Shown here one piece after another: positions 25,917 to 35,672 of a stretch of DNA of 64,000 nucleotides. The stretch lies in assembly GCF_004126535.1 (NCBI RefSeq), contig NZ_PPCV01000006.1:1-64000 (forward strand), in the 5' to 3' direction. The notes under the pieces were generated by a model, which did not search any database, had not been told where the DNA came from, and worked only from the letters and a program-made list of their open reading frames with translations. Each line of letters begins with the position of its first letter. Within the stretch, counting starts at the first letter, position 1. Source of the stretch: Propioniciclava flava (GTDB lineage Bacteria > Actinomycetota > Actinomycetes > Propionibacteriales > Propionibacteriaceae). Both the position numbers and the translations under genes were made by a program.

Positions 25917-26713
25917 GCCGCCTCCAGGAGCGGCTCAGCGGGGCAGTCACGGCCTGTGAACAGGCGGATCTGGTCCAGGGCTTGGCCGACAAGCAGGTCA
26001 ATGCCCGACAACTGCACGATCCCCGCCGCGCGGGCCGCCCGATCCAGAACGGTCGGGTAGTGGTTGTACGTGGCGTCGAAGCACACCGGGACGCGCGCCA
26101 CCAGCGCCTCGGCGGCTGCGGTGGGCAGCGGCGCGCTGACGGTGGAAAGCGCCAGGTCGGCGGGCTCCCCCGCTTCCGTCGTCCCCCAGGGGCCGTGCTC
26201 CACGGCGATGCCCAGTTGCCCGGCCAGGTCACCGAGGCTGGCGTGGGCGTTCGCTTGTGAGCGGGCCAGGACCTGGACGCGGGTCACGCCGAGTTCTGCC
26301 AGTGCGGCTAGCGCCGACCGGGCGGTCGCCCCGTTCCCCACCACGACAGCCCGTTCGGCTTGCGTGACGCCGGCCCGCGCCAGCGCCCCCAGCAGCCCGG
26401 TGACGTCGGTGTTCTCCACGCGCGCCGGGCGGCCATCACGGGCGAAGATGAGCGTGTTGCCCGCATTCAGGAGGGCCGCCCGCGACGAGGGCACCCCTAA
26501 GGCTAGGACGGCGCTCTTGAGGGGGGCCGTACACGACAATCCCACCCACTCGGGCCCGCACTCGGCGACGAATCCCGGCAACGCGGCAGCGTCGAGTTCG
26601 TGGCGACCGTAGTCCCACGCATCGGCTATGCCCAGGACGCGGTAGGCGGTCGTGTGAATCAGCGGGCTGAGCGAATGCGTGATCGGTGAGCCCGCGACGG
26701 CGCACCGCCACAT
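25898..26713 (-). CDS. aroE: Shikimate dehydrogenase
   Basis: The enzyme reduces 3-dehydroshikimate to shikimate in aromatic amino acid synthesis. The N-terminal substrate motif is AVAGSPITHSLSPLIH (residues 5-20) and the dinucleotide-binding region is AVVVGNGATARSAL. The usual catalytic lysine motif (NVTxPxK) appears as SCTAPLKSA, a variant that keeps the lysine. At 271 residues the length is normal. The ATG at 26711-26713 overlaps the stop of the upstream thioesterase (ATGA). Confidence 0.88.
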   Translation of the reverse strand: MWRCAVAGSPITHSLSPLIHTTAYRVLGIADAWDYGRHELDAAALPGFVAECGPEWVGLSCTAPLKSAVLALGVPSSRAALLNAGNTLIFARDGRPARVENTDVTGLLGALARAGVTQAERAVVVGNGATARSALAALAELGVTRVQVLARSQANAHASLGDLAGQLGIAVEHGPWGTTEAGEPADLALSTVSAPLPTAAAEALVARVPVCFDATYNHYPTVLDRAARAAGIVQLSGIDLLVGQALDQIRLFTGRDCPAEPLLEAAYAALP

Positions 26714-27588
26714 CAGGCGGCCCCGTCCGCACCCCGCGCAGCCCAACGTCTGGACGCCGCCACGATCGCCTCGGGCAGCGGAACCGGCTTGCCCTCAGCA
26801 TCGCCGTGTACCAGGACCGAGGTGGCGGTGGCAGCCACACTGTCGTCGCGGGGGTCGACGATGTCGGCCACCAACGTCAGGGAGGTGCGCCCAACCTTCC
26901 CGATCGCGGTGCGGACAACGTAGGGGGCGAGGCGGTGGCGTATTTGTCCTCGGTACCGCAGATCCTGCCGGGCGACCATCCAGGTGTGCTCGGAGTCCCC
27001 GTCCCCGTAGCCGCTGATCGATCCGGCGAGCAGGGACTCACGCAAGGCAATGCGCGCTTCGGCGACATAGTCGAAGAAGCGGACGTTGTTGACGTGGCCA
27101 TAACTGTCCAGGTCGGACCACCGCACCGTCAGGGGGTGCTCGTGGTAACCCTCCCCCACCGCATAGCTGCCCAGCGGCCTGAACTCGTCCAGCACCGTGG
27201 AGCGTTCAGCGAACCAGGCCCGCTCCGTGGCGGAGAAGCGGGCCGGACGCCCCGCCTCGAAGTCGAAGTTGGCCAACTGCGTCCGCGCCCGCGCCACCGT
27301 GACGCCGCCTTGCCGCACGTCGTAGCCCAGCCAAAACTGTGCAGCGCCTACCGCCCCCACCCACAGATCCACATCGACGTCGTCGCTGCCGAACCGGGCT
27401 TGGCCGAGATACTCGACGCGGTGCTCCACGACGATGATCCCGTCCCCCAGCAGATGCGCGTGGGGGCTGTTGAGCAGGAAGTCGACACGCGCCTCCTGCA
27501 GGTAGTCCACGATCTGGGCGTTGTTGATGTGCGCCTGGGCGTCCAGATCGACCCAGCGCAGCGGCACGCGGACGCGGTATGCCTCCAA
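26713..27588 (-). CDS. Acyl-CoA thioesterase with two hotdog domains
   Basis: The 291-residue protein has two 4HBT hotdog domains in tandem. The first, near residues 5-120, has VPLRWVDLDAQAHINNAQIVDYLQ; the second, from about 150, has LTVRWSDLDSYGHVNNVRFFDYVAEAR. The D-x-x-x-H-x-N-N pattern is the YbgC-like active-site signature and occurs in both halves, so both may be catalytic. It lies 1 bp after the acyl-CoA ligase gene on the same strand, fitting fatty-acyl-CoA turnover. Confidence 0.88.
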   Translation of the reverse strand: MEAYRVRVPLRWVDLDAQAHINNAQIVDYLQEARVDFLLNSPHAHLLGDGIIVVEHRVEYLGQARFGSDDVDVDLWVGAVGAAQFWLGYDVRQGGVTVARARTQLANFDFEAGRPARFSATERAWFAERSTVLDEFRPLGSYAVGEGYHEHPLTVRWSDLDSYGHVNNVRFFDYVAEARIALRESLLAGSISGYGDGDSEHTWMVARQDLRYRGQIRHRLAPYVVRTAIGKVGRTSLTLVADIVDPRDDSVAATATSVLVHGDAEGKPVPLPEAIVAASRRWAARGADGAA

Positions 27589-27589
27589 G

Positions 27590-29402
27590 TCAGTCTTCGA
27601 TCTCGTACATGGAATCGATGACGTCGGCGTAGTCCTTGTCGATGGCTGCGCGACGCAACTTCATGTTGGCGGTCACCCCACCTCGCTCGACCGAGAACTC
27701 ATGATCCAGAATGCGGTACTTCTTGACCGTCTCCCAGCGCTCCAACTTGCGGTTGGCGCGCGCCATGAGCCGATCGATGGAGACCCGCATCTCGGGCAAC
27801 TGGGTCAGTTCGGCGTAGCTGAGGCCCTCTCGACCGTGCCGCTTGGCCCAACTCTCGACCGCGGCAGGATCCAGCGTCAGCAGGGCGGAGATGTACTTGC
27901 GGCCATCCCCGACCGCCACCGCCTGCGACACGTAGGGAATGTTGGCGGCCAGGGCGCCCTCGACCTTCTGCGGGGCGACGTACTTGCCGCCGGAGGTCTT
28001 CATCAGGTCCTTCTTGCGATCGGTGATGCGCAGGTAGCCCTCGTCGTCCAACTCGCCGATGTCGCCGGTGTGGAACCAGCCGTCCGGCTCCAGCACCTCG
28101 GCGGTCTGCTCGGGATCCTTGTGGTAGCCGCGCATGACGCCAGGCCCCCGCAGCAGCACTTCGCCGTCCTCGGCAATGCGGAACTCCGAGCCGGGCAATG
28201 CGGGCCCCACCGTCCCGAACTTGGGGGATCCCGGCACGTTGACCGCAGCCACCGCGGACGTCTCGGTCAGGCCGTAGCCCTCAACGATGACGATCCCCGC
28301 CGAGTAGAACCATTCCTGGACCTGCTCACTGAGCTTCGCCGAGCCCGAGATGAAGAACTCGACGTTGCCGCCCATCTTCGCTTTCAGGGAGGAGAACACC
28401 AGCTTGTCGGCGATCGCATACGCGATACCCATCGCGAAGGGCAGCTTGCGACCGGCCAGCCGGTAGGGACGCGACTCGCGACCCACGGCGAACGCCCACC
28501 GGGCGATCTTGGCCTTCACCCCGGTGGCCGTGTTGGCCTTCACCGCGTTGCGCACCTTTCTCGAAGATGCGCGGCGCACCGCACATGAACCGCGGATGCG
28601 TCGCACCCAGCCCCGGCACGATCTGGTCGAGGCGGCCGTCCACGACGGACGCGAACCCGATCTGCAACTGGATCATCATGACGGCCTTACCGAACACGTG
28701 GCTGAGCGGGAGCCAGAAATACTGCAGGGAGTCCGGTCCGATGATGCCCAAGGCATCCACACCGGCGCCCTCGTACGTCCAGTTGCTGTGGACCAGTTCC
28801 ACGCCCTTGGGCATCCCGGTGGTCCCCGAGGTGTAAATCAAAGTGGCGAGCGTGTCGGCGGTGGTGGCCGCAACGGTGTCGTCGACCGCGCTGGGGTGCT
28901 GGGCCAGGTGTGCGCGCCCGGCCTCTCGCAGAGCATCGAGGGTGAGGGTGTCCGGATCGGACCCGTCGAGCAGGACGACGGCGAGCATGTTCTGGGTGCC
29001 GACGAGGTCGCGCAGCTTGGCGAGTTGGCCAGCGTTCTCCGCGATGAAGATGCGCGAATCGGAATGGGTGATGATGTGGGCGAACTCTTCACCTTGCGTG
29101 TTGGGGTAGACCGTCGTGGTCGCCCCGCCGGCGCAGTTGATCGCCAGATCCAGCAGGACCCACTCGATGCGCGTGCTGGACGCGATCGCGACGCGCTCTT
29201 CTGGGCCGAGCCCCAAGGACAGGAGTCCCGCGGCGATCTCCCACACGATCTCGCGGGTCCGCGTCCACGTCAGGCTCACCCACGCCCCCTGGTCGTCGGG
29301 GTAGCGGAATGCCTCCTCGTTCGGTGAGGCCGAGACGCGGTTGTTGAACATGGCCCCGACCGTGGGTGGCCGCGAATCAAGCTTGTGCTGGATGTCGGTC
29401 AT
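27590..29402 (-). pseudogene. Long-chain acyl-CoA synthetase (frameshifted)
   Basis: This AMP-forming fatty acid-CoA ligase of the FadD15 type would have about 604 residues. The N-terminal frame from ATG 29402 carries LIYTSGTTGMPKGVE (P-loop) and ends in CGAPRIFEK. The C-terminal frame continues as VRNAVKANTATGVKAK and contains GYGLTETSAVAAV, GWFHTGDIGEL and a final SGGKYVAPQKVE. The frames meet at a TTT on the plus strand (28557-28559): GAGAAAGGTG is read where GAGAAGGTG is expected, one extra base. All motifs are kept, so the shift is either very recent or a homopolymer base-calling error. It is divergent from a MarR gene. Confidence 0.8.
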
Positions 29403-29493
29403 CGTCGATCCTTTCCAGGGCCACCTCGGTCCGCCCCCGTTCCGTCCGGTCAGTCTAAGGGCACCAGCACCGATTGAAACTGCAAGCGATGGC

Positions 29494-29506
29494 TAGAATG
29501 TCCCTA
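29494..29506 (+). promoter_or_regulatory. Candidate -10 box for leaderless marR transcript
   Basis: TAGAAT at 29494-29499 sits six bases before the ATG of the MarR gene, so the transcript would start near the start codon. No Shine-Dalgarno is present. TTGAAA at 29474-29479 is only 14 bases upstream and is therefore an uncertain -35. Confidence 0.4.
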
Positions 29507-29964
29507 TGCCCGATTCCGCGCCGACCCAGTGGCTCAGCACCGAGCAGCAGGAGATATGGCGGGCCTACCTGGATGCGGTAGCCCTCATCGACCGTCACCT
29601 CGATGAGCGCCTGCGCCCGTTCGGGCTCGATTTGGGTGAGTACGAGATCCTCGTGCGGCTCTCAGAGTCCGAGGATCGCACGATGCGCATGTCCGATCTC
29701 GCGGCCGCCGCACGCCAGTCCCGTTCCCGGCTGACGCACACCGTTTCCCGCATGGAGAAGAAGGGTCTCATTGAGCGGGCACCCTGCCCCGAGGACCGGC
29801 GCGGGGTGACCGCCACGCTGACCCCAGAGGGGATGGATCTCCTGGTGGCGGCGGCCCCCGATCACGTCGCCTCCGTGCGTGAGATTCTCATCGATGTCGT
29901 CTCCCCCGACGACTTCGCAGCGCTGGGACGCGCCATGCACGCGATCAACGCGGTGGCACACTGA
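29506..29964 (+). CDS. MarR-family transcriptional regulator
   Basis: The 152-residue winged-helix regulator has a recognition region MRMSDLAAAARQSRSRLTHTVSRMEKKGLIER followed by the wing PEDRRGVTATLT, a textbook MarR pattern. It is divergent from the acyl-CoA ligase and five bases upstream of a large FAD/Fe-S oxidoreductase, with which it is likely co-transcribed. A phenolic or acyl ligand is plausible but not shown by the sequence. Confidence 0.92.
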   Translation: MPDSAPTQWLSTEQQEIWRAYLDAVALIDRHLDERLRPFGLDLGEYEILVRLSESEDRTMRMSDLAAAARQSRSRLTHTVSRMEKKGLIERAPCPEDRRGVTATLTPEGMDLLVAAAPDHVASVREILIDVVSPDDFAALGRAMHAINAVAH

Positions 29965-29968
29965 CGGC

Positions 29969-32785
29969 GTGACCGTGACCAGCCGCAGCCGTGAGAGGGT
30001 CGCGGCGCCTTCCTCTTTGCCCGGTGTCGATGTCAGCACCTTGACCCGAGGCTTGTATTCGACCGATGCGTCGCTGTACCGCGTCGTCCCCGAGGGTGTG
30101 GCGGTGCCCCGCGACACCGACGAACTCGCTGCACTCGTGGACGCCGCCCTTGCGGCGCATATGCCGATCACGCTCCGCGGCGCGGGCACGTCGTGCGCGG
30201 GCAACGCGATCGGGCCGGGCATCGTCATCGACGTGGCCCGCCACCTCACCGCCATCGATCACCTGGACGCCGACGCGCGCACCGCAGTCGTCCAGCCGGG
30301 CGTCGTCCAGGACGTCTTGTCGCGGCAAGCGCAACGCGACGGCTTGCGGTTCGGCCCCGACCCGTCCACGTTCAGCCGCTGCACCATCGGCGGCATGATC
30401 GGCAACAACGCCTGCGGGCCTCGCGCGTTGGGCTATGGCCGCACGTCGGACAACGTTCTTGCCCTCGACATCATCACGGGCACGGGTGAACGCCTCACCG
30501 TCGATTCACGACGCGACGCCCGCGCGTCCGACTCCCCCACACTGCGGGCGCTGCACACCCTCGTCATGGCCAACCTGGGCTTGATCCGCACCCAGTTCGG
30601 GCGCTTTGGCCGTCAAGTGTCGGGCTATTCGCTGGAGTGGCTGCTGCCCGAGAACGGCTTCGACGTGGCGAAGTTCCTCGCCGGAACCGAAGGCACGCTG
30701 GGCATCATCACGGGTGCGACGGTCCGGCTCGTGGCCGACGCGCCCGCCAAGACGATGCTGGCCTTGGGCTATCCGACGATGCCCGAAGCCGCCGACGCCA
30801 TGCCCGCGATCCTCCCGTTCCACCCCACCGCCGTGGAGGGGATGGATGCGCGCATCGTCGACGTGGTGCGCCGCAGCCTCGGGGAGGACGCCGTCCCGCC
30901 GCTGCCCCAGGGCGCGGGGTGGGTGTTCGTCGAACTCGTCGGCGATGACCCTCAGGAGATCGCCGCCCGCGCCGCGGCCCTCGTCACAGCTTCTGGATGC
31001 CTCGAGGGCTGGATCGTGGAAGATCCGGCGATCGCGACCTCCTTGTGGAAGATCCGCTCCGACGGCGCGGGCCTGGCCGGTGTCAGCCTGGAGCGTCCCG
31101 CCTACGCGGGCTGGGAGGACGCCGCGGTACCCCCGGAGAAGCTGGGCGCCTACCTTCGCGACTTCGACGCGTTGCTGGAACGCCATGGGCTGCACGGCCT
31201 GCCGTATGGGCACTTCGGTGACGGCTGCGTCCACTGCCGCATCGACTTCCCGCTCACCCAGGAGGACGACGGGGCGGCCCGCTACCGCGCCTTCATCGAG
31301 GATGCCGCCGACCTGGCCGCGTCCTTTGGTGGCTCCATGTCCGGCGAGCACGGGGATGGGCGGGCCCGCTCCGAACTGCTGGGGCGGATGTACTCCCCCG
31401 AGGCGCTGGCGCTGTTCGCGGCCATCAAGCATCTCTTCGACCCCGACAACCTGCTCAATCCTGGCGTCCTGGTTGATCCCCGTCCGCTGGACGCCGACCT
31501 GCGCGCACCGCAGGTGCGCCGGTCACCGCTGTTTCGCGCCGATCCGCAGTTCGTCGAGGACGTGCATCGCTGCACCGGCGTCGGCAAGTGCGTCTCGGCG
31601 TCCCTGTCCGGCGTCATGTGCCCCAGCTGGCAGGCGACCCACGAGGAGAAGGACTCCACACGCGGACGGGCTCGGATCCTGCAGGAGATGATCAACGGCA
31701 CGCTGGTCACCGACGGCTGGCGCAGCGCCGAGGTGCATGAGGCGCTCGACTTGTGCCTGTCGTGCAAGGGATGCTCCCGCGACTGCCCCACGGGGACCGA
31801 CATGGCCGCCTACAAGTCGCGCGTCCAGTACGAATCGTTCAAGGGACGCCTGCGCCCCCTGGATCACTACTCGATGGGATGGCTGCCGCGCTGGGGTCGC
31901 CTGGTCAGCAGCATTCCGCTCCTGCCGCACCTCGCGAACTTCTTCATGCAAACCCCCGGGCTCTCGACGCTGGTGAAGAAGGCTGCGGGCGTGGACACGC
32001 ACCGGGGCATGCCGCGCTTCGCGTCGGGATCGCGTCGAGCGGCCGCCCGCAAGGAGTTCGATGGCCGCCCCGGCACCAAGGGCGAGGTCGTGTTGTGGGT
32101 CGACTCGTTCTCCGACGCGTTCGCTGGGGATCACGTCGCCACCATGGCAGCAGTGCTGATCGCCAACGGGTGGACGCCGCGCCTGCTGGAGCGCAAGGCC
32201 TGCTGCGGCCTGACGTGGATCACCACGGGCCAACTGGATGGGGCCGCCCGCGAACTCCGCAACGCCACCGACGTCCTGCACCCCTATGCGGCGCGCGGCA
32301 TCAAGATCGTCGGCACTGAGCCCAGCTGCCTGGCGGTGTGGAAGTCCGACGCCGCCGAACTGGTGCCTGACGACCCGCGCGTCGGCGAGGTCGCCGCCGC
32401 GGTGATGACGCTGGCCGAGTTCCTGGCCCACGACCCCACCTTCGAGGTGCCGGATCTGAGCGGGCACACCATCGTCGCCCAGCCGCACTGCCACGAGGCG
32501 TCGGTGATGGGCTGGGACGCCGAAGCGAAGCTGCTGGCCGCCACCGGCGCCACCGTGGTGAAGGTCAAGGGTTGCTGTGGGCTGGCGGGTAATCACGGCA
32601 TGATCGCTGGCCACTACGACTTCTCCAAGGCTGTCTTCGCGACGAACCTGGAACCGGCCCTGGATGCTGCCGGGCCCGACGCCATCGTCTTGGCGGACGG
32701 GTTCTCGTGCCGTACCCAGCTGGAAGACTTGCGCGGCCTGCAGGCACTCACCTTCGCTCAAGTCCTGGCTGCACACACCCACTAG
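29969..32785 (+). CDS. FAD-linked oxidase with Fe-S and CCG domains (D-2-hydroxyacid dehydrogenase type)
   Basis: The 938-residue fusion has an N-terminal FAD-binding PCMH domain (RGAGTSCAGNAIGPG, IGGMIGNNACGPRALGYGRTSD), an FAD-oxidase C domain (YGHFGDGCVHCRIDF), a ferredoxin-like region with CLSCKGCSRDCP, and C-terminal CCG domains (CCGLTWITTG and GCCGLAGNHG) as in heterodisulfide-reductase-like subunits. This is the architecture of YdiJ-type D-2-hydroxyglutarate/D-lactate dehydrogenases, passing electrons from a D-2-hydroxyacid to a membrane or soluble acceptor. The GTG at 29969 is chosen; a second GTG follows two codons later. The substrate cannot be told from the sequence. Confidence 0.88.
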   Translation: MTVTSRSRERVAAPSSLPGVDVSTLTRGLYSTDASLYRVVPEGVAVPRDTDELAALVDAALAAHMPITLRGAGTSCAGNAIGPGIVIDVARHLTAIDHLDADARTAVVQPGVVQDVLSRQAQRDGLRFGPDPSTFSRCTIGGMIGNNACGPRALGYGRTSDNVLALDIITGTGERLTVDSRRDARASDSPTLRALHTLVMANLGLIRTQFGRFGRQVSGYSLEWLLPENGFDVAKFLAGTEGTLGIITGATVRLVADAPAKTMLALGYPTMPEAADAMPAILPFHPTAVEGMDARIVDVVRRSLGEDAVPPLPQGAGWVFVELVGDDPQEIAARAAALVTASGCLEGWIVEDPAIATSLWKIRSDGAGLAGVSLERPAYAGWEDAAVPPEKLGAYLRDFDALLERHGLHGLPYGHFGDGCVHCRIDFPLTQEDDGAARYRAFIEDAADLAASFGGSMSGEHGDGRARSELLGRMYSPEALALFAAIKHLFDPDNLLNPGVLVDPRPLDADLRAPQVRRSPLFRADPQFVEDVHRCTGVGKCVSASLSGVMCPSWQATHEEKDSTRGRARILQEMINGTLVTDGWRSAEVHEALDLCLSCKGCSRDCPTGTDMAAYKSRVQYESFKGRLRPLDHYSMGWLPRWGRLVSSIPLLPHLANFFMQTPGLSTLVKKAAGVDTHRGMPRFASGSRRAAARKEFDGRPGTKGEVVLWVDSFSDAFAGDHVATMAAVLIANGWTPRLLERKACCGLTWITTGQLDGAARELRNATDVLHPYAARGIKIVGTEPSCLAVWKSDAAELVPDDPRVGEVAAAVMTLAEFLAHDPTFEVPDLSGHTIVAQPHCHEASVMGWDAEAKLLAATGATVVKVKGCCGLAGNHGMIAGHYDFSKAVFATNLEPALDAAGPDAIVLADGFSCRTQLEDLRGLQALTFAQVLAAHTH

Positions 32786-32979
32786 ACCGCTGTTCGCGGG
32801 CCTGGTGGCGCCTGTCGTGGCGCGGTCCAGGAGCACGTGTCGTCCCGGACCCCCCAAAATACCGCCCACGCCTCCGCCCAAAGTACGGTTACGCGCTGCC
32901 CCCGTGGCGAGACGCCTCGCGCCCGGCTAGGTTTTGCTCATCTGGCACCGCCAGCGGGAGTTCGAAGGAGTGGATCGCC

Positions 32980-33222
32980 GTGGAAACTCTGGCCTGGGTC
33001 CTCGTCGTCGCCTGCCTTGCTGGCCTCATCGTGGTGTGCGCCGTTCGCGGAACGCTCTCTTGGCCACAGTGGTTCCTCTATGCGGCCCTCTCACTGGCCA
33101 TCGTGGTGTGGACGTTTTCGGTCATTCCCCCGGCACAAGGGCCAGCGCTGACCGGCATCATCGCCTTGGGAGGCGCTCTCGCCTGGCTGGTGAAGAAGAA
33201 ACCCGCAGCGAGACCCCAGTAG
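32980..33222 (+). CDS. Small two-helix membrane protein
   Basis: The 80-residue protein starts at a GTG at 32980 (METLAWVLVVACLAGLIVVC) with GAAGGAG nine bases upstream. Three short hydrophobic stretches, at about residues 4-22, 28-46 and 54-70, end in the basic tail VKKKPAARPQ. The 194-bp stretch before it, after the Fe-S oxidoreductase, shows no gene. Function unknown. Confidence 0.55.
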   Translation: METLAWVLVVACLAGLIVVCAVRGTLSWPQWFLYAALSLAIVVWTFSVIPPAQGPALTGIIALGGALAWLVKKKPAARPQ

Positions 33223-33307
33223 GCATCGGGGGCCCGACAGCGAGTGTGCGCCTGTTGCCGGGTCTCCCTTCCGCGCCGGGTCTTGCGGTCAGCTACCCTG
33301 CCCGTTC

Positions 33308-33868
33308 ATGAGCACCGGAGTTTCCCTCACCCATGCCGACGCCGAACGTGTCCTCTCCGAGTGGGATGCTCCGGGCCCCTCCCAGGAAGGCCTCGCGCAG
33401 GCTTACCTCGGCTTTCTGGCTGCTCGCCCCGATGCGACCGACCGCAGCTGCACGCCCGGCCACCTCACCGCGTCGGCGCTGGTCTTCGACCATGACCTGA
33501 CCCACATCGCGTTGGTGTTGCACGGCCGCTTCGGCATCTGGATCCAGGCGGGCGGCCACATCGAACGCACCGACGTGACCCTCCGCGAGGCCGCGACCCG
33601 CGAGGTGCGTGAGGAACTCGGGCTGGAGGTGGATCTGATCGGCCCGGCCACCCTCAACGTGCACCCGGTGATCTGCCGCGGGTACACCGAGGTGACCCGT
33701 CACTTCGACGTCCGCTTCGTCGGCCGGGCAGCCCCGGGCGCAGAATTGACGTGCTCGTCGGAATCCCGGGATGTCGCCTGGTGGCCGCTGGACGCCCTCC
33801 CCGAGGGGCTCCGCGACGAGTTGCACGAGTTGATCACGCTCGGGCGCGCCCGGCTCGCCGCCCAGTAG
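33308..33868 (+). CDS. Nudix hydrolase
   Basis: The 186-residue protein contains the Nudix box GGHIERTDVTLREAATREV continuing REELGLEV, matching Gx5Ex7REUxEExGU with all acidic metal ligands. It hydrolyses a nucleoside diphosphate linked to some group X. The region before the box (LVFDHDLTHIALVLHGRFG) is typical of actinobacterial Nudix proteins of unknown substrate. ATG at 33308. Confidence 0.9.
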   Translation: MSTGVSLTHADAERVLSEWDAPGPSQEGLAQAYLGFLAARPDATDRSCTPGHLTASALVFDHDLTHIALVLHGRFGIWIQAGGHIERTDVTLREAATREVREELGLEVDLIGPATLNVHPVICRGYTEVTRHFDVRFVGRAAPGAELTCSSESRDVAWWPLDALPEGLRDELHELITLGRARLAAQ

Positions 33869-33891
33869 CGGGGCAGGGGGCCCGCGCGGCC

Positions 33892-33897
33892 TATACT
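33892..33897 (+). promoter_or_regulatory. Candidate -10 box for ettA
   Basis: TATACT lies 39 bases upstream of the ettA start in an otherwise very GC-rich gap. No clear -35 element is visible. Confidence 0.4.
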
Positions 33898-33936
33898 GGG
33901 CGCCGATTCCAACCCCTTCGTTTCCAAGGACGGTTC

Positions 33937-35619
33937 ATGCCCGAGTTCGTGTTCACCATGCACAACGTGCGCAAGACACTGGGTGAGAAACTCATCCTCG
34001 ACAACGTCACCCTGTCGTTCTACGAGGGCGCCAAGATCGGCGTCGTCGGCCCGAACGGCGCGGGCAAGTCGACCATGCTGAAGATCATGGCCGGGCTGGA
34101 GAAGCCCAACAACGGCGAGGCGATGCTCGGCAAGGGCAAGACCGTCGGCCTGCTGCAGCAGGAGCCGCCCCTGACCGAAGACAAGACGGTCATGGAGAAC
34201 ATTGAGGAGGCCGTCGCCGAGACCAAAGGCATGCTCGACCGCTTCAACGCGATCGGCATGGAGATGGCCGAACCGGACGCCGACTTCGACGCGCTGATGG
34301 AGGAGATGGGCACCCTCCAAACCGAACTGGATCACCGCAACGCTTGGGATCTGGAAAGCCAACTCGAGCAGGCGATGGACGCGCTGCAGTGCCCGCCCGG
34401 GGACACGCCCGTCAACGTGCTGTCGGGTGGTGAGCGTCGCCGCGTCGCGTTGTGCAAGCTCCTGCTCGAACAGCCCGACCTGCTGCTGCTCGATGAGCCC
34501 ACCAACCACTTGGACGCCGAAAGCGTCAACTGGTTGGAAGGTCACCTCAAGACTTACCCGGGTGCCGTGCTTGCCGTCACCCACGATCGGTACTTCCTCG
34601 ACAATGTCGCCCAGTGGATCTGCGAGATCGACCGGGGCCATCTGCACCCGTATGAGGGCAACTACTCCACCTACCTGGAGACGAAGAAGTCCCGCTTGCA
34701 GATCGAGGGCAAGAAGGACGCCAAGCGCGCCAAGATCTTGGAGCGCGAACTGGAATGGGTGCGCGCCAACCCGAAGGCCCGTCAGGCCAAGAACCGCGCC
34801 CGTCTGGCCCGCTACGAGGAACTCGCCGCTGAGGCGGAGCGTACGCGCGCACTCGACCTGGCCGAGATCAACATTCCCCCGGGCCCGCGCCTGGGCGCCG
34901 AGGTGTTGGAGGCCTCGCACCTCACCAAGGGGTTCGGCGATCGGGTGCTGATCAAGGATCTGAGCTTCTCGTTGCCGCGCGCCGGGATCGTGGGCATCAT
35001 CGGCCCCAACGGTGTCGGCAAGACGACCCTGTTCAAGATGGTCACCGGCAGCGAAGAGCCCGACGCGGGCGAGTTGCGTGTCGGCCAAACCGTCTCCTTC
35101 AGCTACGTGGACCAGAACCGGGCGGGCATCGACCCCAAGAAGAACGTCTGGGAGGTCGTCTCCGACGGCCTGGACTTCATCAAGGTCGCCAACTTTGAGA
35201 TGCCGAGCCGCGCCTACGTCGCCTCCTTCGGTTTCAAGGGCCCCGACCAGCAAAAGCTCGCGGGGGTGCTGTCGGGTGGTGAACGCAACCGGTTGAACCT
35301 GGCGTTGACCCTCAAGCAGGGTGGCAACGTGCTCCTGCTGGATGAGCCCACCAACGACCTGGACGTGGAGACCCTCCAGAGCTTGGAAGACGCCTTGTTG
35401 GAGTTCCCCGGCTGTGCCGTGGTGATCTCCCACGATCGCTGGTTCCTGGACCGGGTGGCCACCCACATCCTGGCGTGGGAGGGCAGCGACGACAACGAAG
35501 CGAACTGGTTCTGGTTCGAGGGCAACTTCGCCGACTACGAGCAGAACAAGATCGCCCGTCTGGGCGCCGACGCCGCACGCCCGCACGCCAGCAAGCATCG
35601 CCGCCTCACCCGCGGCTGA
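33937..35619 (+). CDS. ettA: Energy-dependent translational throttle protein EttA (ABC-F)
   Basis: This soluble ABC-F protein binds the ribosomal E site and gates the first elongation step according to ATP/ADP. It has two nucleotide-binding domains: GPNGAGKST (residues 38-46), LSGGERRR, LLLLDEPTNHLD; then GPNGVGKTT, LSGGERNR, LLLDEPTNDLD. The linker between them is charged and helical. The 560 residues and the ending FEGNFADYEQNK match EttA rather than Uup or other ABC-F members. ATG at 33937. A terminator separates it from the convergent ssb-like gene. Confidence 0.95.
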   Translation: MPEFVFTMHNVRKTLGEKLILDNVTLSFYEGAKIGVVGPNGAGKSTMLKIMAGLEKPNNGEAMLGKGKTVGLLQQEPPLTEDKTVMENIEEAVAETKGMLDRFNAIGMEMAEPDADFDALMEEMGTLQTELDHRNAWDLESQLEQAMDALQCPPGDTPVNVLSGGERRRVALCKLLLEQPDLLLLDEPTNHLDAESVNWLEGHLKTYPGAVLAVTHDRYFLDNVAQWICEIDRGHLHPYEGNYSTYLETKKSRLQIEGKKDAKRAKILERELEWVRANPKARQAKNRARLARYEELAAEAERTRALDLAEINIPPGPRLGAEVLEASHLTKGFGDRVLIKDLSFSLPRAGIVGIIGPNGVGKTTLFKMVTGSEEPDAGELRVGQTVSFSYVDQNRAGIDPKKNVWEVVSDGLDFIKVANFEMPSRAYVASFGFKGPDQQKLAGVLSGGERNRLNLALTLKQGGNVLLLDEPTNDLDVETLQSLEDALLEFPGCAVVISHDRWFLDRVATHILAWEGSDDNEANWFWFEGNFADYEQNKIARLGADAARPHASKHRRLTRG

Positions 35620-35630
35620 GATCCGCGTGG

Positions 35631-35665
35631 GCAGCCGGGGTTCGCATCGCGCGGACCCCGGCTGC
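35631..35665. terminator. Hairpin terminator after ettA
   Basis: gcagccggggt (35631-35641) pairs perfectly with accccggctgc (35655-35665) around a 13-base loop, followed on the plus strand by a T-containing tract (tgcgtttct). It can serve both convergent genes. Confidence 0.75.
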
Positions 35666-35672
35666 TGCGTTT

